Notes under the pieces: generated by a model
What the model saw: the letters and a program-made list of their open reading frames with translations, nothing else
Told to the model about the DNA's origin: nothing
The model's database searches: none
Source: Symbiodinium natans
Lineage: Eukaryota > Sar > Dinophyceae > Suessiales > Symbiodiniaceae
DNA length: 64,000 bases
Direction of reading: 5' to 3'
Assembly (NCBI GenBank): GCA_905221605.1
Contig: CAJNDS010000891.1
Span: forward strand, 413,422-477,421
Shown here: piece by piece, positions 22,760 through 34,100 of the stretch
How the letters are laid out: each line of letters opens with the position of its first letter
Numbering within the stretch: position 1 is the first letter of the stretch
Made by a program: the position numbers and the translations under genes

Positions 22760-25360
22760 TTCGAAGTGTGGGACTCTTACACATCTCCAGCTTCTGTGCG
22801 GTCACGCTGCCGCGACGCAGACCATGGACATCGCGATGCTCGAAGCAACGACCTGTTTCCATAATTTACTGAAACCATGAGAATTACAGGATGCGGCTTG
22901 CTGAAATGCTACGACTGGCCCAGCTCCTGCCTGTTAACACTGTGTGCCTGCTCTTTCGTGCACCAAGCCACGTCGACTTCTGAGGGCGGCACCAAAACTG
23001 AACACAGAACAAATTTAGAACATCTGTGGTGTGGACATGCCAGGTATCAGCACATGGGTCCTTATATACAAAGCAGCTCTCTTATTTGTGAACAAAATCC
23101 CATGACAATTACCCCCATTCCCAACTCCCCCTCGAAACCCTAAACCCCACACCGTTAATCCTTTCGCTCCAGGGCCGAGCTGCGGCTATTGCGGCGTTGA
23201 TGTCGGAGTCGTTTGCTGAAGCGTCTCCGATATGCAGCGGAGTATGCCTTTTGCGGGCTTTGGCGTGTCGCATATGGGCTCGTGAAACTCGAAGGTTGCC
23301 ACTTCGGGATCGAGGTAATAGCATTAGGGTCCTGGATATGGCACAATGAAGTTTTTCAGGATCCGGTCCAAGACTGATCCTGATCCGAGTCTGTGCAGCT
23401 GATCGGGCTGAGGGCTTGGGCTGTGAACGGACGTGAAGGGGCGGGACCTTGGATTGTTGTGGCCGAGGTGCATCTCTGAGGAAGTGGTGGTGCTGGTGAG
23501 CTCCTCTACGGGGCCGATGAGCACCTTGTCTCGACATCAATCGTATACACCCACCAGGCCGAAACAGCTCAAGGCTATGGATTTGGATGCCAAGGTTGAT
23601 TGAGGCCTGAAGCTGAATGCGCAACGATGCAATTACAGGCTTAAAGGCTTGGCCAATGCTGCACCGTGAAACCCTGCCTTCAAAACAATCGCAAATGAAT
23701 TCTCTGGCATGTCATGTTGCCGCGAACCATGAGAACATGCAAGCACACCGAACTATCGAGCGCTGACATGCCCATGTTCTGAGTGACACCCTACACGCCT
23801 TAGCATTGAAAAATATCTCTGGAGCGTTTGTGTCCAGGATGTTAGCTGTGGCGCACTGAAGTTGTCCAGGGGAACTCCGAGGGAATCCCATTCCTCCATC
23901 AGCTCTGTGGATAGGAGATCCTGTTTCATCAAGCAAATCGGGCGGCTTCGGTCAGGGCTCAGGGTTTGGCTTACAGGCTCCTCGTTGAAAGTTTCGGGTC
24001 ATCTAGGATTCAAATTAGGGTCTAGGGATAGCAGGGCTTAAGGAATGCTGAGGGATTTGAGTTCGGGGCTTGAGGTTTATGTTTTAGTTAAGCTAGCCGA
24101 TCCGCCTCATGCTGGGACAGGAAGTTGCCTTGAATACACAGACTCCGAAGGGGCTTTCAAACAAACTATGAGCAGGCAAAATGGAAGTTTTGATGATGCG
24201 AATGGCATGAGCCAGCGCTCTAGCTTGTAGCAAACTCAGGGCTGTCAAGGCACAGGTGTGCAGTTTAAGTACCAGCATCTTGGAATTGATCAACTTGAAA
24301 CGTCGACGAGTCTGTCACAACAGCCCTCGCTTCAGTAAAGCTCTGAAGCTTTCCCAAACTCGGGAGCTCTGGATCCGACAAGCCCAAGCCCCAAATCTCC
24401 AGCACCCTTAGCCACCGTGAGTCACCTTCGCGCTAACATGCCCTAACCCTCCCTTGATGTCTGAACTTGCCCAGGTTTGCACACCCTCCCTTCAGGACTT
24501 TATAAAAAATACTGCTGTATAACACCTTATGACCTTATGAACCCCCCTAAGCCCCAAGCCCTAAACCCCAAACCTTCGCCCGCTCTGGTGCCGTCCTGCC
24601 CAGCATCTGAAGCCAGAAGGGCCGTCGAGCTTCGAGGCGCCGCTAGGAGCTCCACCTCGCAGGCTCAGGCTGTAGAGTTGGCTTGGGGTTCGAGGTTTGG
24701 GGCTTCAAACTTTCGAGTTTGGGGTTTAGGGCTTAGGCGTTAGATGGTTTAGGGTGTTTAGGGCTTAGGGATTGGTAGGGTCCATGCGCCTAAACAAGGT
24801 TGTTCTTCGTTGGGCTTTCACCGCACGTCTTATGTAGTGACTTTGGGCACGGGATGGCCCAAGTGTATACACTATTAAGGCACATGCAATTTGAGTAAGG
24901 AATATGCCCACATTGACTTTAGGTAGGTTCCGTAAGAGTAGTGGGCTCTAAAGAAACCTCTCTAAGAACAGCTCTTGTCGCAAATGGCATATATTGAACA
25001 ATGCTGAAGCCGGAGGTTCCGGAAAGCTTGCCTTTGGTCACATTTCCGCGTTCCCGCACTCTTAAACACCCGAAACGGACGTTGGCAGTTGATCCTGAAG
25101 TCGTTGAATTTCAAGCCGAACCCCAGAGTTCCTAAGCCCTACCTGCAGCCCCCACCAAACCCTGTATAAGGGCTGTAGCCGCTTCTACATCTTAACAGAT
25201 CACAGACTACGCTCCGTGTTGTCTGCAAGCACTACAACTGGCTCACAGATTGCAGAGCAGATCCGCTGCTGCGAAAGCTGCTCAGCAGAATACTTCGATC
25301 CTGTAAATTCCTAAGTCTCTCGTTTCGCCCCTTAAACTTGTGTTTCCACGAACACATCTT
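22760..25360. other. Repeat-poor stretch, no supported gene
   Basis: Many short open frames on both strands. The most protein-like are minus blocks at 23324-23524 (RSRPFTSVHSPSPQPDQ) and 23155-23346, which are different frames of nearly adjacent DNA; no family or consistent splice signals recognised. Confidence 0.5.
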
Positions 25361-25368
25361 TGAGATGC

Positions 25369-25446
25369 TAACTTCCCAGCCTCCATCTTCATCAGAACAC
25401 TCATGCGCCGTCCAGCTGAGCCAGACACCACATGCACCTCCCATTG
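25369..25446 (-). CDS. TSP1-like exon candidate
   Basis: Open minus-strand frame reading CGVWLSWTAHECSDEDGG. W-x2-W-T and E-C-S are suggestive of the TSP1 core but the spacing is stretched and boundaries are unclear. Confidence 0.3.
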
Positions 25447-26225
25447 TGGCTCTTAACTCGTTATAGGGTTGCAGCTCGAGACAATGTTTTCACTGAAAGC
25501 CCACATGCCAGCGCTGTGCAACAGACCGTGCTAGCAAAAAAACTCCACATAAGAGGCGAAGGTGATTTTCCTCCAGTAAAGCTGAAATCCTTTTGTGACT
25601 AGCTCCAACAGGTCTGCTGCAACTCTTTCGCTTGAGGTCTACGCTCGTCTATGAGGAAATTTGCACGGCATAGCGATCATCTCTATGGCCTTCACCAAAT
25701 CTGCATGAAGTCCCAGAAGCTCGGCCACCGCCTTCCACTTCAAGCAAGGATACCCGACAAAAGGCCCCCACTGAAAATAGCTCCTGCAGATGCGTGGCTG
25801 AGCTTGCTGTGGATCCTAAAAGCGTGCACGCTGCGCCCCTGCACCCGCGTCGCGATTAGTGCGGGCAAGGCAGGGAAAGGGACGAGTAAAGCCGTGGGCC
25901 AGCAGCGCGAGTTGCAGAACGCAAAAAAGCTGAGGAACGCACATTGTATGTCTAAAGCTGCTCACACAACGTAGATTTGGACAGATTGTCATTTGATGAC
26001 TTGTGTTGAGAAACCTGTGGCATGGACGAAACAATTCTTGAGACCGGCGGCCTCATCTTATGCATGTACAAACCACAAGTGACTAGCGCCAGAGCGTCAA
26101 GAAGCCTAGGAGGGGCTCGACACCTAAATTTTCAACCGCAAGAGGCGTCGTGTCGTTGCATTAACTGCAAAGGAAGAACGTCCGGGAGTTGATGTATGCT
26201 TTCAAGCACTTCATCATGATCCTAC

Positions 26226-26280
26226 CATACATAGCAGGCTTCTGCCGACCAGCTGGTCACACAGAGCCAGCCACATTGAG
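26226..26280 (-). CDS. Exon candidate downstream of the NYN frame
   Basis: Good acceptor (GTTGTCTCCTGCAG) and donor ATG|GTAGGA enclose SMWLALCDQLVGRSLLCM. Two cysteines nine residues apart recall the C4-C5 part of TSP1, but there is no RP. It could be a TSP1 tail or an exon of another gene. Confidence 0.35.
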
Positions 26281-26379
26281 CTGCAGGAGACAACGCATTC
26301 GGCATACATGTGCAAATGCCAATGGTTGTTTTCCACTCAATCATTTGCTCGCAAGAGATCAAGGTATCTGTTCGTACAT

Positions 26380-27801
26380 TCATGACGAGCCAATGTCAGA
26401 ATGAACCTCAACAACGCTTCTTGTACTGGGGTCCTTGTCCGCAAACAGGCCTCGGTGGATGCGCCACACAAGTCCATTGTAAGTCTGTAGCTCCGGTCCA
26501 GGCAAACGGGTTCTTCTTGCGTACGCTCGCATGGCCTTCCATACCTTGCGCTTGTCAGCCTGCTCGCTTCGCATGCAGCCTTTTTCGACCAACAGCTTGC
26601 GGACAAAAGTATCGACGGGCGCGCGGTGCCACTGACAAGTTAAGTCTGCCAAAAATGCGCTCCGCAGCTGCGACATCTGAAAGCTACTCCCGGAAAGCAT
26701 TCCCAGCTGCCGCAGGTTGTACTTGTTGTCACTCACATTGACAAAAACGAACGCAGCTTCGCGCACGTCCGTGTTATAGTGGTCTAAGTACCCAAGAATT
26801 GTCAACATTTTCTCTGGAACTTGATCTGAGTCGTCAAGAATTATTGGGCCACCGCCCAGGAAGAGACGCTTTTGCCGAATACCACCATACTTTGCTTCGT
26901 TTTCCTTGCTGAGCCTGCTCACCCGGACCAGTGGAGTGCAGTAAGCATACTCAGATTGCCGTTGCTGCCAGGAGCTTCCACCAGTGCGGACGATGTCATG
27001 CATGGTCCAGATGAGCTGCTCTATGGGGAAAACCGTCATTGATCCATGACTGCTAACAGGATCGGTGCGGAAATGATGAAACCAAAACTTGACAAGCGTC
27101 TGCGGGAGGCGTACTTCGAGATCCGTGTCTGATTCCGACAGCCAACCCAGGGATTTGAGAAAGCCCAGCAGATACTTTGTTCGCTGCAGGTTCTCCCCTG
27201 CAGAGAGCAGAGGGGAATCCACAAGCTCGTATTCACCCGTCCCGTCTGTGCGAAGCACGCCCCGAACCTTGAAAGGAATATTCCGCTGATGAAGGTGTCG
27301 CACTTGAGCACCCATTGCAATGAACTGCTCTTCGGCATAAGCCGCAAAACTTGGACCGAAGACAATCACCCTCATGCTGCATTCCATAGCCAGCCTGATG
27401 ATCTCCTTCACGAGATTGCTATCAGACGACAGAACTGCTATGTACCCCGTGCGTCGATTCTGACGAACACTTTCAACCTGCGAAAGCATCGCTTCGTCGG
27501 TTGGCTGGCCCCTCACGCCCTCTCGTGAAACTGCCTTGAAATGCATATCCGGCTCGGATGCAACAAACTGCCTCCACTTGGCATTTTCCATGCGCCGCGG
27601 TGCGGCAAATACCATCGTGCGGATTCTGGGATGCTCGCACCTGAGGTTGGCGATGGCTTCCTGGATATGAGAAATCGGTGCAACATCTCCGTCCACCATG
27701 AGCTCAACAGGTGCGATTTGCTTTCTGGATGCCTTGCCGAAATGCCGACGTTGGCTGGGGTCGGCTGCATGGATAGGATGTCTGTCAGGGGCCTCAGACA
27801 A
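26380..27801 (-). CDS. NYN/PIN-like (LabA-type) RNase-domain protein
   Basis: A 473-residue frame without introns. Residues 31-40 (PVELMVDGDV), 100-103 (PTDE) and 121-130 (IAVLSSDSNL) followed by MRVIVFG match the acidic motifs of the NYN fold, a metal-dependent RNase-like domain; D37, D102 and D127 are the likely metal ligands. Residues 200-450 form a folded-looking but unrecognised region with a FLGGGPIILDD strand. The first codon of the frame is TTG and a stop lies 11 codons upstream, so either translation starts at M35 (which would cut into the domain) or an upstream exon joins here, possibly at GCGAG. It lies on the same strand as the TSP1 exons, between x48 and weaker candidates, so it is nested in that gene or marks its end. 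The family is widely spread in eukaryotes and bacteria. The RNA target is unknown. Confidence 0.75.
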   Translation of the reverse strand: MSEAPDRHPIHAADPSQRRHFGKASRKQIAPVELMVDGDVAPISHIQEAIANLRCEHPRIRTMVFAAPRRMENAKWRQFVASEPDMHFKAVSREGVRGQPTDEAMLSQVESVRQNRRTGYIAVLSSDSNLVKEIIRLAMECSMRVIVFGPSFAAYAEEQFIAMGAQVRHLHQRNIPFKVRGVLRTDGTGEYELVDSPLLSAGENLQRTKYLLGFLKSLGWLSESDTDLEVRLPQTLVKFWFHHFRTDPVSSHGSMTVFPIEQLIWTMHDIVRTGGSSWQQRQSEYAYCTPLVRVSRLSKENEAKYGGIRQKRLFLGGGPIILDDSDQVPEKMLTILGYLDHYNTDVREAAFVFVNVSDNKYNLRQLGMLSGSSFQMSQLRSAFLADLTCQWHRAPVDTFVRKLLVEKGCMRSEQADKRKVWKAMRAYARRTRLPGPELQTYNGLVWRIHRGLFADKDPSTRSVVEVHSDIGSS

Positions 27802-28082
27802 GAGAGTAGCACCTCGCAGGGCTCACCAACACAAGCCAGTGGAGCGTCTAGCAAAAATTGTTTGTGTCTCAGAGTTTTGAGTAGGTACTTCGGTTTTGTG
27901 TCCAAACTCATTAGTTACTTCGATCTTGTGTCCAAACTCATAGACCGCACCTATACAGGCAGTCTATATATATAAAGTCCAGCAACATGTATACCATGTA
28001 CTGTACGAAGGAAGCCTGTGAGGGCCATTGTGACCTGCACAAGCTGCCCATGTCGGCATATTGATATAACCCTAAATCTTAC

Positions 28083-28151
28083 CTGATTAACCCATGCGGC
28101 CTGCAGGCGCCCCACGAAACACGGAAGCTCCACGAAGCCACAGCTTGCATT
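28083..28151 (-). CDS. Exon x48: TSP1-like CG segment
   Basis: Sixty-nine bases with clean boundaries, CTACGGCAG and CAG|GTAAGA. Reads NASCGFVELPCFVGRLQAAW; NASCG resembles NATCG of x33. Phase 0, which does not match x47, so one boundary is wrong or an exon is missing. Confidence 0.55.
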
Positions 28152-31100
28152 CTGCCGTAGGTTTGCTTACGCATCGGCCGAGGTGCGATGCGCTTCCACG
28201 ATGCCTGCAGGTCGACCGAAGGTCGACCGACAAAAAAACTTTTTCCAAAATATGCGTGACAACCTAAAAAAGCACTAATGCCTGAGTGAATCAAATAATG
28301 CTGCTAGCCGATTGCTGCATTCAGATGCTTGTTTCTTGCCAAGATCAGCAAAATTGCTAGTGTCAGGCAAGAAGGTCCGTCAAAGCAGGACCAAAAGCTA
28401 TCAACAAAGTGTGGCTGTGCAGCACAGTAGCATGCCATAATTCAGGTCGATGATCAGCCGGCGAAGCATGATGATGCCAAAGGCTTCGCTGAACGACGCA
28501 CACCCTGTAGGCATTCAAGCCAAAAGGTGCTGCAGAAGAGACGTCACCGCACCATGAACATGGCAAGCGGCCGCGTGTCAGCTTGCGAATGACGAGCACC
28601 CACTAATTCTGGTAGCCGGGATCAACCACCCTAAACCCTAAACCCTAAACCATAAACCCTAAACCCTAAACCCTAAACCCTAAACCCTAAACCCTAAACC
28701 CTAAACCTGTTGAGGCCTTCCTCGCTCCATCGACAACGTTGCCCAACATCTCTGGCGACATTGCAGAATCCATGAGGAACTGCAGCGAAAACCTGAACCA
28801 TCGTCCGTGGAATCTTCGCAGTTTCAGCAAACCAAGAACTTCTAGCCCCCTGGCCTTGCACTAGTTTGGTTGCTTGCCATGGGTGCCAAGCACGACTCCT
28901 CCTGATGCAACAAGGAAGTTTTCAGGCCATAGACCCTAAACCAGAAACCACATACCCTACACCCTAAACACATAACATGTTTGACTCTGGCACAGAAGGG
29001 ATCAGATCTCCAACGACTGCCTGTACATATATATATATATATATGTACATATATGTATATACATATATATATATATATTCATGCTATAGGTATCTGCACA
29101 GAGGGATGCGCAGCAGGGTAGATTGTGGTGTTTTTGCAACCGTCCTGGCAAGCTTCAGCCTCTGCCGGCTTGCGCCCGAAGCAGACCCCCAATGCTGAGC
29201 CGTTTCCGCCACAAGTAACCTGCCGTGTTTTAGAGTTGAACATGGCTCGGTCGCTGGGTTGATTCCTATGCGGCTTCATAAGCTTCCACCAGAACTTGAC
29301 ATTGGTTGTATCTTCGGGAATGGGATCCAGATGCAGAGATGGGGACCGGATTAGAGCGTTGTTGCCTTATGCCGGGCCAACAAGTTGCTGCAGAAAGCCC
29401 GAACAAGCTGCATCCTGCATGCCTGGTCCCTGAGATGAACACCTGATGCAGCATTGGATCTCCCAAAACCTGTGCCCAAACCATCGAAGCCGATGACACC
29501 TTCCCCTCTGAAAAAGTGATCATGCAAGGGCCGCTTCAGCCAGTCCATGCAGATCCAATCTGGACCTCGCACACCTCTACGTAGAGTCCTTCCTATGCCA
29601 TAGCCCTACACGATTGGATGCTTATGAAGGCCCATGGAGGGGGTGGCGACCCGAGAACCGGGAGCATGCCCAAAAAATACCCCACAACCTTGAACCCTCT
29701 AACGGGTCGCGTGGCCGTTAAGGGGACGATTCTAAGTCTGTGCCTCGCGAGTGCGTGGTGCGCAGTCGGCGCCGCAGGCGCCCCAGGCACCCACTTGCCA
29801 GCCGCATCCGGCACCAAGCTGGGGCCTCCATCATAGGGTTTAGGGCTAACATGGGCCTACAGTACGGGGCTTGTAGGGCTTAGATCCCGTACATGCACTA
29901 ATTAAGACCGAAACTGTGCAAGCCCGGATTAGAAGGCTTAGGGCTGCACTTGTTTTCCAGAGTGCTAACACATGCATGGGCGAGGGAATGCAAAAATGCT
30001 TGCAGCTACAACTTCGGGACATCCGATATGGTCTGAACGCGCGCTCACTGGTAGACCCTCGCTCCGTCCCTCGGCCTGGCTGCTTCATCACAAACCTCCG
30101 GCACAGTGCGGTTGCAAGTGGGTCGACAATGTTCGCAGGGTTAACAGTGGCACTCCATACTGAGCTGCCGATTTTGACCTGGCCCTCAGACTTCCCCAAA
30201 ATAGTAGCCTCCCTCAACCATGATGTAAATGATGTGAAGCGTGCCTCAGCATCTGCTGGCCGCGGAAGAGTGGTGCAGAGGTCGTCGCGGCCACCTACCC
30301 CGATACCATCGTGCTTGGTGGGGTGGCGTTGAGGCGACAAGGAAAATTGGGGATTTTGTGTAGCCGTGGCTTTGTGCAACTTTGACATTCTTGCGTAGGC
30401 TGGGTGTGCAAATGTGAAGTTGCTGGAAACCATTTCCTCTACAACCTTTAAGGTCAATGACAGACAATGTCGCAAGCGACAGCGCCATGCCCAATCGGCA
30501 GGGCCTGAGCAGAGTACGCGGCGCTGACGTAGGCCTCGACCGCAGCCATCGCTGCAGTTCGACCAGCTCGCAACCTCAGGACTGTTGTTTACTTCAGAAG
30601 TATCGGGAACTTGAGGTCCACACCATAACAAGAAAGAGTGCAGGATGTCGGGTGTTGTATTACTCAACAGATGCTGACACACGGGCCTGTGCTAAGGCCG
30701 GGCTCCCGAGCCGTCCAGTGGCAGCCAACAGAAGCAAAGCACGCCTGCCGCAAGCTGCAGTTTGGCCACGTGCCTTTAAGACGCCAGAGCTTGGACCCTA
30801 AACCCTCAACCCTGGACTCAAGGTTCGGGACACAAGCTGCTTCTACCCTGAAATTTGCCACAGCTGAATACAAGACACACAAGCAACACAAGTCAAGAGC
30901 GGTAGTGACCATTCGTTGGCTTCGACAAGATTCAGAGTTGAAGGCGAGTGGCTGCGAGACCAGAGACTCCAATACCCTTTCATGAAGCATTTTACCGACA
31001 ACACGCCGTAGAATCCGGCCTCTACTTCTCAAAAAACGAATATTGCAATAGCTACGATATAGTTACTTGAAAAGACTATTCCAACTCAAGGGTTTGAAGT

Positions 31101-34100
31101 CTCTAGAAACATGTCCACCACTGCGGCCTGGGCAGTGACGGGCCCAGCGTTGGGGCAACTGCCGGGCTCCGAGCCTGTGGGCTCGGTGATCCGTTTAGGG
31201 CGTTTCGGGTTTGGAGTTTAGGTCTTAAGTAAAGTCTAGAGAGTCTGGGATTAAGGGTCTAGGGTTGAAATCAGGCTTCAGATGCCGAGACGTTGAGAGA
31301 CGGATCCCCCTGTGGCACGAAGCATCAAGTTGACAAGCCTTCAGCGCTACACAACCCAACGTGCAACGGCAAAGCTCCGGACATCTCCAGAACTTTCGAG
31401 TCGCAAAGGTGGGGGTCACAACGGCAATTCATGAAAGCAGCGGAACTCTCCAATCCACACAGGAGCCATGTACTCATAAAGTACATACTTGGAATATCTG
31501 AAGCCCATTGACAAAATTGAGGTCAAGCATGCCTGATTTAGGTACGGGGAACGTTGCGTAACGTTGCAGTCCTTAGCTCTGGCCATTTCGGCTACTTCCC
31601 AGGCTGGTAGATCTGAGCTTAAAGAGCCTTCCAACCCAGGACATGACATGCACACACATGCGGACAGTAACCTACCCTTATACATCCTGAACCGTCATCC
31701 CTTGATTGAGGGTGCTTTGGCCTGCCGGAACTGAAGCATGAGCCCTCGTGATCTTCATCCAGGCAGCATTCCACATGGCGGCTTTGCCGCCCTTCGCCGC
31801 AGCTGCTGTCGCAGGGGCCCCAGTCCCCTAGCACAACAATGCAAGCTAGGCGCTGAATGGCTTTCGCTGCTTAAGAACGAATTACAGCTTGCGATGTGTA
31901 ATATGTAGATGATGTCCACGTTGCGAAAAGCATTGTCAGATAATTGCTGAAGATGGTTTTGCGGGACCGCGATTAACCGAACAACCAGACCAGCTCCAAG
32001 TTTGCTAGATGGTTAGATTTGGTACGACCCATATTGGGTGGCTCAGATGGGTGTCGAGATTGCATGCCCTAAGCCTTCTCATTCTAATCCCTACATTGCT
32101 ATATTAAACTGAATATCATAAGTTCGAGTGGCCAACTGTCCAGCCGCAGCCGACCGAGGAGCTGCAGAGCTCGCTGCTTGGTGGCCTGCTGGGGCGAGGC
32201 GCAAGACATTCTAAGGGTTGATCATCTGCATAAGCCGGCTCTTCTCCTGTTGAGGGTGAGGAGGCCGGGGACGCGTTCGTTCGGGAGTGTGGGGCCGAGT
32301 AGGGGCGAACCGCATGGTCAGCATACCAACCATCAGATGCTGCCACGTCACCGGTTTGAGCCGCAGTCCTGCAAGCGGGCTGCAGGATCGAGATTGTGTG
32401 TGACATTTTTCCGGTTCTGCCTATGATCGACCAGAACTGAAGAACCAGGTGCCTGCAACAGATGCTGCAATGAATGTGTAAGAAAAATGTCTGGATCCTG
32501 GGATGAAGTTGCTATGGATACCAGCATCCGGCAATCTTTCTTGCCCAATATCTTTCTTGCCGGGCTCATGAAAGCTTGAAGCGTGCAAGGGCACATGCGG
32601 CTATGTCTTCTGTGCTGCGATGTGTCGCAGATCGCGACGTCCTGTCTTGATGTCCCACCCTCCCACGCAATAGCTGCAGGACTTCCAAACCAAGATGCCA
32701 GCACCCGACATGACCCCCAATAACACTCATTGCACCCATGCATCACGCCACACACCCTCAAGCCGCGTCCTGCAACACACCCTCACGCCTTACACACCCA
32801 AAGCAAACCATGACATTTCCTTGAATCGCTTAGGGTTTAGCGTGTAGGGTTTGAGCCACCCGAACTCCGAACCAGAAAGCAAAAACACTCTTGCTGGCAC
32901 CTCTTCGCTGCGAGACGACGGGCAGCGCACCTCACGGCTGCGGGTGCCGTTGCCACAAGTGCTGGAGCCTCGGTGGAAGGCCAAGACTTCGGGATGTGGA
33001 GTTTCAGTTCTGGGGTGGGGGTTTGCTTTCCAGGTCTGGGTGCTTGGCCGGTTTAGATGTAGATGTTTGAAATCATTGAAATCTAAATCCTCATGGACAC
33101 AGAGCTTGTCGAAAGAATAAGGCCCTGACAGACCACAACATTCTGAGAACTCGAGTTGGGTATGCATGCACTGGAGCAAGCTTTCAGAGCTGTTTCTGCT
33201 TCGCATATTTGCTTGTGAAAATGACAATATAAACAGGAGCCTGGGGTTCAGCATTGCTGCTTCCCTGGCACATTCAGCAGCTGAGCTTGCAGACGTCCCA
33301 AAGGCCCAAAGAACCCTCGCCCTCCACAATCCGGCTTGGACCCTGTAAACCCTGCACGCCTGGGGTTCTTCTCATTTATGTGTTTTTTGGGGCATATCAG
33401 GGGACCCTAAGGGTACCTCCTCCTCGCAGATTTTGAAATATGCCAAATCCCACCGCCTTCATTTGAGACCTGACCTAGTACAGTAGGCCCCTGGCAGCTT
33501 GACCACTGGCCCAGCACCCAGGAGCAGCCGACGGTCTCAGAGCAGCTCTGCTCGGACTGCAAAGGGGGAGAACACAAGAAACTTGAGGATCTTGTATTTA
33601 AGGGTTTAGGGTTCAGGGTTGAGGGCTTAGATTCCTGAATTTTTAGATGGGTTTTTAAGAGCTTCGGCTTAAGAGTGAAGGTGGAAGGCAGGGTAGGCAA
33701 GCGCTTTCAAAGAATGTCCTCCTAAGCCCAATAAGGAACATCTTCAAGATACCAAGAGGCTACCTTGTTCAGGTGGAGCAAGGGCCCCCCAATCATGATT
33801 CAATAAGCCCCAGCTCGATTAATCAAAAAACATGTTGTTCGAACATGTTCTTGACCGAAAGCTCCCCTCAGGAAATGAAGCCTCTATGCAAAATCGACTT
33901 GTCAGCCGACACACTCAGGGCAGTTCTTGGTATGGCTTCAAGGGTACTTCATATTTTGTAACGTTGGGGCTCAAACATAGAGGTCGGGTGTGAGGCACCA
34001 TCTCCCCACCTGCGGCTGCGGCAGCCCAGCGCAGTCCACTTCATTTCCACCTTTGCTTATCCCGGGTTGGGAGAAAGTCTATATAAAGCAAGGAGAACCC

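Noticed and set aside
28540-28600. Minus block LPCSWCGD as a TSP1 core
   Set aside because: Spacing does not fit and no boundaries match x47 or x48.
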